A DNA stretch of 61,555 bases from Bryobacteraceae bacterium (GTDB lineage: Bacteria > Acidobacteriota > Terriglobia > Bryobacterales > Bryobacteraceae). The stretch spans positions 1-61,555 of the forward strand of contig JAICJH010000040.1 in the NCBI GenBank assembly GCA_025928545.1, in the 5' to 3' direction. Shown piece by piece: positions 19,001 to 27,105 of the stretch. The translations under genes and the position numbers were made by a program. Every line of letters begins with the position of its first letter. Positions within the stretch are counted from its first letter, which is position 1. Under the pieces are notes generated by a model. That model saw only the letters and a list, made by a program, of their open reading frames with translations. It did no database searches and was not told the origin of the DNA.

Positions 19001-21894
19001 CGCTGCGCAATCAGGGTTCTCGTCCCGTCCCCGCCACGGTGGGGCAGCGCGATCTCTGGGCGCTGGGAATCTCCGGCGATTTGCCCATCCTCACCGTTAC
19101 CGTCCGTGAGCAAACCGGGCTGAAGTTGATTCGCGAAGTTCTCGCCGCGCATTCCTGGTGGCGTGCGCGCGGCTTCATGGCCGATCTCGTCATTCTCAAT
19201 CAGGAAGCATCCAGCTACGAGCGTCCGCTGAACTTCCAGCTCCAGCGAACTCTCGATGCCCACACGCGCGAAGTCGGTACCGACCGCCCCGGCGGCGTTT
19301 TCCTGCGCGACTGGTCCGTCCTGACGGATGCCCAGCGCGCGCTTCTCATCAGCAGTTCCCGAGTCGTTCTCGCCGGTGCCCGCGGAACTCTCTCTCGCCA
19401 GTTGCCGCCGGTGCGGCCTCCCGCCCCGTTGGCGGATCCATTCATTCCGGCCGACATGATCTCCGAGGAACCATCTCTTCCGCTCCCTTTCCTCGAACTC
19501 AATTACTTCAACGGAGTCGGCGGCTTCTCGCAGGATGGCCGCGAGTACGCGATCTATCTCGGCCCCGCTACCATCACGCCAACTCCCTGGTCCAACGTCA
19601 TGGCCACACCCGACTTCGGCTGCATGGTCACCGAGAGCGGCCTGGGCTATTCGTGGAATGCCAACAGCCAGCAAAACCGCCTCACCACCTGGCAAAACGA
19701 TCCGGTGTCCGACCCGCAATCGGAAGTCATCTATCTTCGCGATGACGATTCCGGCAGAGTCTGGACTCCAACCGCCCTCCCCATCCGCGAAAACGACGCC
19801 TATCGCGCCCGCCACGGTCAGGGCTACACGGTGTTCGAACACAACAGCCACGCCATCGGGCAGGAGCTGACGGTTTTCATTCCCTTCGACGAAAAAGGTC
19901 CGCGAGAGCCCGTTAAGATTTACCGCCTGCGCCTGCGGAACGATTCTTCCCGGCAGCGCCGCATCACCGTCACTTACTTCGCCGAATGGGTGCTCGGCTC
20001 TCAGCGCGAAGCCCAGGCCCCCTACGTCGTCACTTCCTTCGAGGAAGAATCGGGCGCGCTTCTCGCTCGCCAGCGCTGGTCCCCCGATAGCCTCGATGCC
20101 ATCGCCTTCGCCGCATCCATTCCGGCTGCCGCATCCCATTCGGGAGATCGCCGCGCGTTCCTCGGCCGCAACGGCTCCCGCGCCAATCCCGACGGCCTCA
20201 AAGCGGAACGCCTCAATAATTTCTGCGGGCCGGATCTGGACCCGGCCGCCGTCCTCCAGGTTCCCGTTGTTATTCCGATCGGCGGCGCCACCGAGGTCGT
20301 CTTCTTCTTGGGGCAAGCGCCGCGCATCGAGAGCATCCACGAAATTCTCGACAGCTTCCGCACTCCGGACGCAGTTGAAAAAGGCCTGGCCAACGTGCGC
20401 TCCTGGTGGAACGCGCGCCTCTCCACCGTCCAGGTGCAAACTCCGAATCTCTCCGTCGATCTCCTGCTCAACCGCTGGCTCCTCTACCAGACGTTGAGTT
20501 GCCGCTTCTGGGGCAGATCGGCACTCTATCAGTCGAGCGGCGCATTCGGTTTCCGCGACCAGTTGCAGGATTCCATGGCTCTGCTCGAGGCTGCGCCCGA
20601 ACTGGCGCGCGCCCACATTCTGCTGGCGGCCTCTCGACAGTTCCATGAAGGCGACGTGCTGCACTGGTGGCATCCCGGCTCCGGCATGGGTGTTCGAACC
20701 AAATGTTCGGACGACCTTCTCTGGCTCCCCTGGGCGGTCGCGCACTACGTCGCTGTCACCGGCGATGCGAAGATCCTTGATGAACTGGTCGTCTTCGTGG
20801 AAGGTCCGCCTCTGCCCGAACACGAGATGGAGCACCTGCTGACCCCCGCTGTTTCCGGCGACAGCGCTTCGCTCTGGGAGCACTGCCGGCGTGCGATCGA
20901 CGCCTCATGGCATCTCGGAGCCAACGGCCTTCCCCTCATCGGAAGTTGCGACTGGAACGACGGCATGAACCACGTCGGCAATGAAGGCCGTGGAGAAAGT
21001 GTCTGGCTCGCATGGTTCCTGATCGCGGTGCTTCACCAGTTTGCCGACCTTGCCGACCCCCGCGATTCCGCCCTCGCCGCCCAGTGCCGCGGACGCGCCA
21101 CGCACCTGCACAGCGCCATCGAAGCTGCCTGCTGGGACGGCGAATGGTACCTTCGCGGCTTCTTCGACGATGGTTCACCACTCGGTTCTCATAAGAACAC
21201 CGAAGCCCGCATCGATTCGCTTCCGCAGTCCTGGGCCGTCATTGCAGGTGGCGGCGACCCCGCCCGCGCACGCACCGCCATGGAATCCGCCAACCGTGAG
21301 CTGGTGAAAGATTCCGATCGCGAGGTGTTGCTGTTTACTCCGCCCTTCGATCACTCCGAGCCGCATCCCGGCTACATCATGGGCTATCCGCCGGGCATTC
21401 GTGAAAACGGAGGCCAGTACACGCACGGGTCGTTGTGGCTCGCGCAAGCGTGGGCCCGCATGGGCAACGGCGAACAGGCGGTCAGGCTTTTGCAGCTGAT
21501 GAATCCCGTGGAGCATTGCCGCAACCCGCAGGATGTGCAGCACTATAAAGGCGAACCCTATGTCTCCGCCGCGGACGTCTACGCCAGCCCCCTGCAAACC
21601 GGCCAAAGCGGCTGGACCTGGTACACCGGCTCGGCGGCATGGATGTATCGCGTCTGGCTCGAAGAAGTGATCGGCCTCCGCCGCAGAGGCAAGACGCTGG
21701 AGATCAAACCGGCGATCCCCGCGAACTGGAACGATTTCAAGATCACCTACCGGTATGAGAATACGGAATACCGTATCGCAGTGCGGCGCGCCCCCCAATC
21801 TCCGAGAGTGGAACTGGATGGCACGGTGTTGCCCAACGGCGTGATCCCGCTCGCCGGTGGCGGCACACCGCACGACGTCGTTGTCTATGTTTGA
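13039..21894 (+). CDS. ndvB: Cyclic beta-1,2-glucan synthase (NdvB/ChvB type)
   Basis: A 2951-residue inner-membrane enzyme that initiates, extends, cyclises and trims beta-1,2-glucan, a periplasmic glucan linked to osmotic adaptation. Order: N-terminal cytoplasmic region; membrane segments near residues 490-550; a GT84 glycosyltransferase domain with LDADT (about 695) and RRQHRWIRGDW (about 840); more membrane segments (880-930 and 1010-1050); a glycoamylase-like domain with YCYMAHHQGMS (about 1610); and two GH94-type regions, the second with CDWNDGMN (Asp2641, the expected catalytic acid). Length fits the family (2800-2900 residues). GTG13039 is the first usable start after the preceding gene and overlaps its stop. 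It would be expressed from the sigma-54-like promoter at 12534. The following gene converges 62 bases away. Confidence 0.93.
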   Translation: MLVGDNNLPNSEKRSSYLHSSRLILAFFPADTAVEQTGKRIAKAGVRFTQPGDRRERNPRVRGYFDLRLEDEQLLVAEAPASTVQTVVEDIRREHPTSVFVVPEIFTNPEDGLEVEPANDFAWAHDVANAAFPPTSSITPFIRDKLAILEREFEKATADLIAGAALGHSPGPAASWILDNGYLVQNDAEEIRSRLEGASARADPGANFAQVHALAYGLLKRSEHEITEEGMHDALREFQTVRPLTTAELWGFTQLLRLALLEELARLAADAANAQQHREAAYLWADRLIVGARHGEESQTAMLQAMQREAYASSGTFLAALSELLQGEEEALPAFQSAIDPAGRTLTEIVRAENTREAARSGAAARAFGSLRALSRLDVRKVFERVSVVDEELRRDPSGVYAASDFETRDRCRQAVERISRWAGTSEQAVARMAVDLTTEQTDPSKRLVPYFLVAEGLPLLERQAGARLPARVRFVRAARRDAVGLYFLAVFALTASLNTVALELAHGAGVHSDFLLWVLGALAVIPLSELAIQIVHAFIVATFPPSKLPRMDYEGGIPADCATLVVIPMMLIGDSAIEKELEKLEIRFLANQDSNLSFALFSDFLDAPERDQPGDAALVDIAVKGINRLNERHQRGNFLLFHRSREWSESEGCWIGHERKRGKIEALNALLTGHGSPGILRAGRLTQTIRYVITLDADTVLPPKSGRRLVETIAHPCNRVQIDPQTRVRTRGYTVIQPRVAITLPGATATRFTRVFADTSGLDPYCRSVSDIQQDYFNEGTYHGKAIYDVNAFDSILGTRFPAETLLSHDLIEGAHAGVGLATDIELLENIPLDYASFSRRQHRWIRGDWQIAPWLFPTVPGPQGRIPNPLSLISRWRIFDNLRRSLVPVTALLLLLFGWMASVAPAVWSVVVALAIAIPALAPLLDRWARQLEGSVHGRQGATDELIRSGVMTAFLPHQAWLALDAIVRTCYRVRVSHRRLLEWQTADAAERDAGRHLDVTRRQLTIISGISATLMLVLYFWHRLFPTAGFLGLWMLSPFLLFWLNRPAVRSRSAQLGESDVDYLRQVARLTWRFFDDLVTPENNWLPPDNTQLALRVEVARRTSPTNIGMWFISALSAHDFGWLTAAGIAERCGATVATLDKLERHDGHFVNWYDTESLKPLNPRYISSADSGNLLGCFWTADRAIDDLLSEPLLAAVCLTGLQTTLAIVAEKAGGDLYLSAPCRATARLLRSELREHELIPRLRLVAHSADPFRDVGRWESGSGGDRAYWAARFVSEVDAWISVIDRNLRWVETLSRPTDDFLRQFGRDVPSLRSDALRAIPSLEDLEDGIPALRAISNRPFSPEMPPEASAWITQLKNEMKEAEKNAAATVYELRRLQESIRRFADEMNIGTLYDARRRHLAVGYIAEGPPVFTSHYDLLASESRLTSLLAIAKGDVPIEHWFALGRPMRTEPQGRQLLSWSGTMFEFLMPMLFTNSYENSQLDLACRNAVNGQILFGKRSSIPWGLSESAYSALDFRQTYQYQAFGVPELAQNPDVDCRLVVSPYAAVLALMFHPRAAIANLKTLERESAMKGPMGFYEAIDHSRTSTPEGKGGVVIYCYMAHHQGMSLAALNNLLNADIIRQRFHSDPRIRAVESLLYERIPLARLRITQRRAPSPVTARKPIEGSVERVVSSKTTLPQTLLMGNGRYSVMLTNSGSGYSRWNQFDVTRWRPDAALDQWGTFILLREGRPNATWSATLQPFPNDKRESSVSFSANRAEFRRVFVGIESIMKVVVSTDDDVEVRRVVLLNNTRRRRFLEITSFAELALAPPAADAGHSTFSKLFVETEYDEGAIIAHRRLRAPDDPPVWVAHILVGASGNVEFETNRQTFLGRARTISNPEALGRSLNASAGAVLDAAMSLRCRETLEPRGKLELSFLTMAAASRDDLLKLIAKYRRPEAVARVLELAWTHEQLEFRHLQIGADTAHCYQQLAGYLFFPSTPLRNQGSRPVPATVGQRDLWALGISGDLPILTVTVREQTGLKLIREVLAAHSWWRARGFMADLVILNQEASSYERPLNFQLQRTLDAHTREVGTDRPGGVFLRDWSVLTDAQRALLISSSRVVLAGARGTLSRQLPPVRPPAPLADPFIPADMISEEPSLPLPFLELNYFNGVGGFSQDGREYAIYLGPATITPTPWSNVMATPDFGCMVTESGLGYSWNANSQQNRLTTWQNDPVSDPQSEVIYLRDDDSGRVWTPTALPIRENDAYRARHGQGYTVFEHNSHAIGQELTVFIPFDEKGPREPVKIYRLRLRNDSSRQRRITVTYFAEWVLGSQREAQAPYVVTSFEEESGALLARQRWSPDSLDAIAFAASIPAAASHSGDRRAFLGRNGSRANPDGLKAERLNNFCGPDLDPAAVLQVPVVIPIGGATEVVFFLGQAPRIESIHEILDSFRTPDAVEKGLANVRSWWNARLSTVQVQTPNLSVDLLLNRWLLYQTLSCRFWGRSALYQSSGAFGFRDQLQDSMALLEAAPELARAHILLAASRQFHEGDVLHWWHPGSGMGVRTKCSDDLLWLPWAVAHYVAVTGDAKILDELVVFVEGPPLPEHEMEHLLTPAVSGDSASLWEHCRRAIDASWHLGANGLPLIGSCDWNDGMNHVGNEGRGESVWLAWFLIAVLHQFADLADPRDSALAAQCRGRATHLHSAIEAACWDGEWYLRGFFDDGSPLGSHKNTEARIDSLPQSWAVIAGGGDPARARTAMESANRELVKDSDREVLLFTPPFDHSEPHPGYIMGYPPGIRENGGQYTHGSLWLAQAWARMGNGEQAVRLLQLMNPVEHCRNPQDVQHYKGEPYVSAADVYASPLQTGQSGWTWYTGSAAWMYRVWLEEVIGLRRRGKTLEIKPAIPANWNDFKITYRYENTEYRIAVRRAPQSPRVELDGTVLPNGVIPLAGGGTPHDVVVYV

Positions 21895-21908
21895 TCGCTA
21901 CTAGCCTT

Positions 21909-21935
21909 ACCGAGCCGCGAGCGTAAGCGACCGGT
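21909..21935. repeat. Possible extragenic repeat/hairpin between convergent genes
   Basis: The stretch opens ACCGAGCCGCGAGCG and closes TAAGCGACCGGT, so its ends are complementary (ACCG/CGGT). GAGCGTAAGCG-type sequences are, from memory, frequent between genes in related genomes. It occurs once in this window. Confidence 0.3.
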
Positions 21936-21956
21936 GTTCTGAAATCTTCTGAAGCC

Positions 21957-24176
21957 CTATCCGCCCCCGCGCTTCTTTAAAAACTTCTGCTTCATCCCCT
22001 TCATCACCCTCTCAGTAAAACTCCCGAACGGCTGATCCGTAGTCACGTAAGTCCACGTCGCCCCGCGCTCCAATCGGTCCGGATTCTGAAACTCCACCAC
22101 ACCCTCGCGCACATCCGCCGCCGCGAACGCCTCTGCAATTCCATCCTCGACGCACCGCTGAAAATCTTCATAGATCTCCCGCTCAGTGGTCAAGAACTTC
22201 AGCAGCGGATCTCCGCTCCCCCACGAATTCCAGATCACGCCCCCACGCAGTTCCGCGACATTTGCCAGATAATCGGCCCACACTTCATCGATCTTCGCCA
22301 GCGACACCGCACGTCCCGCGCGCTCCACCGCCTGCTCGCCTGCCGCTTCCACCAACTCGCGGTATTGCTCCGGATCCAGCATCGAAGCCACGCTCCACTC
22401 TGCCGAAAGCAAAACCTCACGCCGCATCGCATACATTTCCCGCCGATGATATTCGGTCGCGCAGTCGTACTTCCACAGCGTCTGCCGGATCTCCAGATTC
22501 TGACTCTCCGCCGTCCGCTGCACACTCTCGATATCCGGATTCTCCGCGATCCCGAACCGCACCAGCAAATCGTCATCCAGGCTCACAAAGAAGCGCGACA
22601 TCCCCGGATCCCCCTGCCGCCCCGCGCGCCCGCGCAATTGATTATCGATGCGCCGCGCCTCATGCCGCGTCGTCCCGATCACATACAAGCCGCCCAGCGC
22701 CACAACCTTCGCATGCTCCGTTGGTGGATTCCCGCCCAGCAGAATGTCCGTCCCGCGTCCGGCCATGTTCGTCGAAACAGTCACCGCGCCCACAGCTCCG
22801 GCCTGTCCCACAATCTCCGCTTCCGCCTCGTCGTTCCTCGCGTTAAGCACCGAATGCGGAATACCCTCCTCGTGCAGCAGTTCGCTCAGTCTCTCGGATT
22901 CTTCCACGCTCGCAGTGCCCACCAGAATCGGACGCCCGCTCACGTGCACGTTGCGAATCTCTTCCACAACCGCTAGCTGCCGCGCATCTTTATCCCGATA
23001 AACCACATCTGCCAGATCCTGCCGGATAACCGGTTGATTCGGCGGAATCACCGTCACCGGCAATTTATAAATGTTCCAGAATTCATCTGCCTGAGTTGCC
23101 GCGGTGCCAGTCATCCCGCATACCCGCTGATACATCCCACACAGGCTCTGCACCGTGATCGACCCGAGCACACGCCCCTGCGTCTTCAGTTGCAGCCGCT
23201 CCTTCGCCTCCACCGCCGCGTGCAGGCCGGCGGGCCAGCGCCGATTCTGCGCGATCCGGCCCTTGAATTCGTCCACCATTTCAATCGCGCCGTCTTTCAC
23301 TACATAATCCACGTCGCGACGCAGCAGAGCGTGCGCGTGCAGCGCGTCCTGCGCCGCTGTCAGCACGCCGAGATTCTGCTCGTCGAACAGACTCCCGCAT
23401 CCAAGTAATGTTTCCACGCGCTCAATCCCGGCATCGGTCAGCCGCACGTTGCGCGCGTAGTCGTCGAGCGAATAATGAACATGCAGGCGCAGCCCCGTTA
23501 CAATCGAATCCATCCGGTAAGCCAGCGCGGAATCTTCCGGTAATCCGCCGGCGATCACCAGAGGGATGCGCGCCTCGTCGATCAGAATCGAATCCGCCTC
23601 ATCGATGACGGCAAACGCAAACGGCCGCTGCACCATTTCGTCCACGCGCCGCGCCAACCCGTCCCGTAGATAATCGAACCCCACCTCATTCGCGGTCGCA
23701 TAGGTGATGTCGCAAAGATATGCCGCGCGCCGTTCGCTGGCGGACATGTCCTGCGAAATATTTCCCACCGTCAGCCCGAACCACTCATAGACCGGACGCA
23801 TCCAGGCAGCATCGCGCCGCGCCAGATAATCGTTGGCGGTCAGAACATGCACGCCGCCCCCTTGCTGCGCGAACCACACAACTGCCGGAACTGCGGCCAA
23901 AGTCTTGCCTTCGCCGGTTTGCATTTCGGCGACATCGCCCCGTTGCAGCGCCAGGGCCCCGAGTATCTGGACGTCGAACATTCGAAGCCCCAGCAGCCGT
24001 TCCGCGACCACCGCGGTCAGCGCGAACGTGTCGACCATCTCGGTCCTCGCCCGCGCGCGCAATTCCGCATCCGAGAGCTTGCCGAACTCGTCCCGCAGCT
24101 TCGTGATTGCGCGCAGCCGTTCTTCGGACTCGTGATCCCCCAGCCCAAGAAATTTAAAAAAAGTTTTTAGAGCCAA
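21957..24176 (-). CDS. SecA-like preprotein translocase ATPase, short form
   Basis: A 739-residue motor with all helicase motifs: Walker A MQTGEGKT, a DEAD-type VIDEADSILIDEARIPL, GMTGTAATQADEF, STNMAGRGTDILLGG and QLRGRAGRQGDPG. Housekeeping SecA is usually 840-950 residues and ends in a linker with a Cys/His zinc motif that binds SecB and lipids. This one stops at a Lys/Gly-rich tail (KQKFLKKRGGG) with no Cys motif. It may be an accessory SecA2-like copy, or a lineage-specific short SecA. TTG24176 is chosen because GGAGG lies six bases upstream and the protein then begins MALKTFFKFLG; an ATG at 24224 has no proper ribosome site. Confidence 0.88.
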   Translation of the reverse strand: MALKTFFKFLGLGDHESEERLRAITKLRDEFGKLSDAELRARARTEMVDTFALTAVVAERLLGLRMFDVQILGALALQRGDVAEMQTGEGKTLAAVPAVVWFAQQGGGVHVLTANDYLARRDAAWMRPVYEWFGLTVGNISQDMSASERRAAYLCDITYATANEVGFDYLRDGLARRVDEMVQRPFAFAVIDEADSILIDEARIPLVIAGGLPEDSALAYRMDSIVTGLRLHVHYSLDDYARNVRLTDAGIERVETLLGCGSLFDEQNLGVLTAAQDALHAHALLRRDVDYVVKDGAIEMVDEFKGRIAQNRRWPAGLHAAVEAKERLQLKTQGRVLGSITVQSLCGMYQRVCGMTGTAATQADEFWNIYKLPVTVIPPNQPVIRQDLADVVYRDKDARQLAVVEEIRNVHVSGRPILVGTASVEESERLSELLHEEGIPHSVLNARNDEAEAEIVGQAGAVGAVTVSTNMAGRGTDILLGGNPPTEHAKVVALGGLYVIGTTRHEARRIDNQLRGRAGRQGDPGMSRFFVSLDDDLLVRFGIAENPDIESVQRTAESQNLEIRQTLWKYDCATEYHRREMYAMRREVLLSAEWSVASMLDPEQYRELVEAAGEQAVERAGRAVSLAKIDEVWADYLANVAELRGGVIWNSWGSGDPLLKFLTTEREIYEDFQRCVEDGIAEAFAAADVREGVVEFQNPDRLERGATWTYVTTDQPFGSFTERVMKGMKQKFLKKRGGG

Positions 24177-24284
24177 CACCTGCCTCCATTTCCGCACACG
24201 CACAGCTCTTCCCTCGGCATGCATGCCTTCCTGACCGAACTGCGACTGTTCAGGAACGGCGCCGAATACCTGACGGCGGCAAAA

Positions 24285-24554
24285 TTAAACGTGTACAGGA
24301 GGAGGTAATTGATAGAAGATAGCGGTATCCGGCCCGGATCTGACAACAGCCGAATACTCCGCAGGGAGCACCACGCGGCGTCGCGAAGCCCGGAAGGCCC
24401 GCGTAACGAGCGCTTCCTGCTGTTCGGCGCGCGGCGCGCGTGTCCGGCAAACCTGCTCGAACGCGGCAACCACCCGCACCGAAGGCATCGCAGCCTGCGT
24501 CGCAAGCAACGCAAGCATCGCGGCGAACACCAGTCTCACTGCAGCCCGTGCCAT
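24285..24554 (-). CDS. Small secreted protein of unknown function
   Basis: An 89-residue frame with a clear signal-peptide pattern: MARAAVRL, a hydrophobic core (VFAAMLALLATQAAM), then a basic and polar remainder with one Cys and a Pro-rich end (YQLPPPVHV). Third codon positions are GC-rich like neighbouring genes. I do not recognise a family. No strong ribosome site is seen, and an earlier ATG at 24572 is possible. It lies upstream of the SecA-like gene on the same strand. Confidence 0.45.
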   Translation of the reverse strand: MARAAVRLVFAAMLALLATQAAMPSVRVVAAFEQVCRTRAPRAEQQEALVTRAFRASRRRVVLPAEYSAVVRSGPDTAIFYQLPPPVHV

Positions 24555-24796
24555 CTGATCAGAGTGTCGCACAAAAAACGATGGATCGCTCCAGACCTGT
24601 GCTGAAGCGCCGATTCAGAACGGTCGCCGCGCTGCGAAAGCTCCGGCGCTAAAAGCTTCCCGAACACTCGCGCCGGACGCACTTCGGGCACCAGCCCTTT
24701 GAGCGACATATACCGTGCAAATCCCGGCCACTTAAACAACCCCCGCCCGTCTGTTAACTTGGGTGTTTCGGCCGTCACGCGGTCGTGGGAACAGGA

Positions 24797-25984
24797 ATGA
24801 TAACGGAAGTCGAAGCGGCCACCTTATTGCGCGACCTCGAATCGTTCCGGGTCGAACGCACCGTATCGACGGGCGACATGGCGAAGTTCAGCCAGGCGAT
24901 CTGCGCCTTCGCCAACGATTTGGCGAACTCGCGAATGCCCGGATTTCTGTTCGTGGGAGTCGACGATTCCGGGGACCCTTCCGGCCTCCATGTAACCGAC
25001 GAGTTACTTCGCAACCTGAGCGGACTCACCGCGGACGGCAACATTTTGCCGGCCCCCGCAATCACGGCTTACAAAATATCACTACCCAATGCCTCCGATG
25101 TTGCAGTCGTCGAGGTGCAACCTTCCGATCTGCCGCCCGTACGGTATAAAGGCATTACTTACGTCCGGCGAGGTCCGCGAAAAGCCATCGCCAATCTGGC
25201 GGAAGAAGCGCTGCTGGTGGAACGTAGAACTGCAGCCGCCCGAACTTTCGACGCACAACCGTGCCTCGGTGCGACTCTTGACGACCTTGCTCTTGAGTTG
25301 TTTACCAATATTTATCGTCCTCAGGCGGTAGCTGCGGAAGCCATTGCCGAGAACCATCGGACAATCGAGATCCAACTCGCTTCTCTGCGCTTTTTTGATC
25401 TTGGCCGAAATTGCCCCAGCTATGCCGGCATCATTCTTTTCGCCAAAGATTTGCTTGGTTGGTTGCCCAATGCATATGTGCAGTATGTCCGGTTTGCAGG
25501 AACCGGCATGGATTCTGAAGTTCTTTCCGAGAAGCAATTTGCCGGTGATCTCCTCACTGTCGTCCGGGAACTCGTCACTTTTGTCGGCGTGATTATTTCG
25601 GCCCGCCCGGTACGACGGTCGGCGCTGGAAGAACAGATGGTTTCCACCTATCCGGAGGCCGCCATCCGCGAATTCCTGATGAATGCTATTCTGCACCGTT
25701 CCTACGAGGCCCCGGCCCCGATCCGCTTTTATGAATACAGCGACAGGATCGAAATTCAGAATCCCGGGCCACTCTACGGACTGGCTCGCCCCGAGAACTT
25801 CCCGGCACAAACGAGCTACCGCAATCCGGTGCTTGCCGAGGCGATGAAGACTCTCGGTGTGGTCAACCGTTTTGGCCGCGGTGTGATCCGGGCGCAGGCG
25901 GTCCTTCAGCGTAACGGCAATCCTCCAGCCGGGTTCATCTTCGGCGAAATGTTCTTCGGCGTCACTATCCGGGCCTGTCTATGA
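24797..25984 (+). CDS. AlbA_2 (Schlafen-type) domain ATP-binding protein
   Basis: A 395-residue protein of the COG2865 type. The N-terminal AlbA_2 domain (about 15-130) has ESFRVERTVS, a helix with FAND, and GFLFVGVDDSG, followed by VEVQPSDLPPVRYKGITYVRRG. The C-terminal half is a GHKL-type ATP-binding domain with an N-box (AIREFLMNAILHRSY) and RIEIQNPGPL. Such proteins are annotated as predicted transcriptional regulators or nucleic-acid binders, and they recur in defence and accessory loci. The function here is unknown. Its TGA overlaps the ATG of the ParA-like gene by four bases, so the two form an operon. ATG24797 is used; GTG24785 is an alternative. Confidence 0.8.
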   Translation: MITEVEAATLLRDLESFRVERTVSTGDMAKFSQAICAFANDLANSRMPGFLFVGVDDSGDPSGLHVTDELLRNLSGLTADGNILPAPAITAYKISLPNASDVAVVEVQPSDLPPVRYKGITYVRRGPRKAIANLAEEALLVERRTAAARTFDAQPCLGATLDDLALELFTNIYRPQAVAAEAIAENHRTIEIQLASLRFFDLGRNCPSYAGIILFAKDLLGWLPNAYVQYVRFAGTGMDSEVLSEKQFAGDLLTVVRELVTFVGVIISARPVRRSALEEQMVSTYPEAAIREFLMNAILHRSYEAPAPIRFYEYSDRIEIQNPGPLYGLARPENFPAQTSYRNPVLAEAMKTLGVVNRFGRGVIRAQAVLQRNGNPPAGFIFGEMFFGVTIRACL

Positions 25985-26994
25985 AGAAAATCGCCTTCTT
26001 CAATAACAAAGGAGGTGTCGGCCAGACCTCTCTCGTATATCACCTGGCCTGGATGTTTTCGGATCTCGGTCACCCCGTCCTCGCCGTGGATCTTGATCCT
26101 CAGGCCAACCTTACTGCGATGTTCCTGGACGAGGACCGCCTCGAAGAGATCTGGCCGGATTCGGGCGAACATGCCACGACCATCTATGGCGCGCTCGATC
26201 CCATCCTGAAAGGAATCGGAGACATTGCCCCTCCCCCTGCGGAGATGATCTTACCTTCCGGATTGTTCGGCACCACACTCGGTCTGATCCCCGGCGACCT
26301 CGGTCTTTCCAGATTCGAAGACAATTTGGCGGACGCATGGCCGCGCTGTCACAATGCCGACGAGGGCGCATTCCGAACCATGACTGCATTCCACAGGCTG
26401 ATGGAAGCAATGGCGGGAGACTGGGCGCAAGTCGTCCTGATCGATATCGGTCCCAATCTCGGCGCGATCAATCGCGCGGCCCTGATCGCGTGCGATTACG
26501 TTTGCATGCCGCTCGGTCCGGACCTTTACTCTTTGCAGGGTCTGAAGAATGTGGGCCCCAGGCTGAGGGATTGGCGCGGGACATGGGCTGAACTCGTCCA
26601 CAAGGCTCCGCGCGGCCTGTCTTTGCCCGCGGGTTCCATGAATCCTCTGGGATACGTCGTTATGCAGCACAGTATGCGCGACACTCGGCCAGTGAAAGCT
26701 GACCAGCGTTGGATGAATCGCATTCCTCCGGTCTACCGCACTGCGGTTCTGGCCGAACCGGAGTCCCCGTCTTCGGTTCGGGTGGAAGACGATATCCATT
26801 GCCTCGCACAACTCAGGCACTATCGCAGCCTCATGCCTCTCGCCGTGGAGGCCCATAAGCCGATGTTTCATCTCAAACCCGCAGATGGTGCAATTGGCGC
26901 TCACTCCGACGCGGTAAACGATTGTAGGAATGAGTTTGTTCGCCTTGCGACAATGGTCGCGGAGATCGCTGGCGTTACGCTCATGCGGAATTAG
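25981..26994 (+). CDS. ParA-like ATPase with altered P-loop
   Basis: A 337-residue deviant-Walker ATPase: KKIAFFNNKGGVGQTSLVYH at the N-terminus, VDLDPQANLTAMFLDE at switch I, and VVLIDIGPNLGAINRAALIA as Walker B. The signature Lys10 (NNKGG) is present, but the P-loop Lys of GK[ST] is Gln15 (codon CAG). That Lys normally contacts the phosphates, so ATP hydrolysis is probably weak or lost. There is no N-terminal helix-turn-helix and no ParB gene or parS-like repeat next to it, so plasmid or chromosome partition is unlikely. It is translationally coupled to the AlbA_2 protein. Alternatives are a non-catalytic nucleotide sensor or a decaying gene. Confidence 0.82.
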   Translation: MKKIAFFNNKGGVGQTSLVYHLAWMFSDLGHPVLAVDLDPQANLTAMFLDEDRLEEIWPDSGEHATTIYGALDPILKGIGDIAPPPAEMILPSGLFGTTLGLIPGDLGLSRFEDNLADAWPRCHNADEGAFRTMTAFHRLMEAMAGDWAQVVLIDIGPNLGAINRAALIACDYVCMPLGPDLYSLQGLKNVGPRLRDWRGTWAELVHKAPRGLSLPAGSMNPLGYVVMQHSMRDTRPVKADQRWMNRIPPVYRTAVLAEPESPSSVRVEDDIHCLAQLRHYRSLMPLAVEAHKPMFHLKPADGAIGAHSDAVNDCRNEFVRLATMVAEIAGVTLMRN

Positions 26995-27105
26995 ATTGGC
27001 ACCCCGGTAATCCTCTTTCACCCCACCGTTTGCGCCCACCCCGAAAATGCCGGTCACAAAAGCATGCGACATCAGCCACAATAGTCAAGTGCGGCGACGG
27101 AGCGA

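Noticed and set aside
18808..20883. A 691-codon minus-strand open frame inside the glucan synthase
   Set aside because: Same reason: antisense shadow with no motifs and no ribosome site.
25981..26994. Plasmid or chromosome partition locus
   Set aside because: No ParB gene, no parS-like inverted repeats, no origin-like DNA next to it, and the P-loop Lys is missing.
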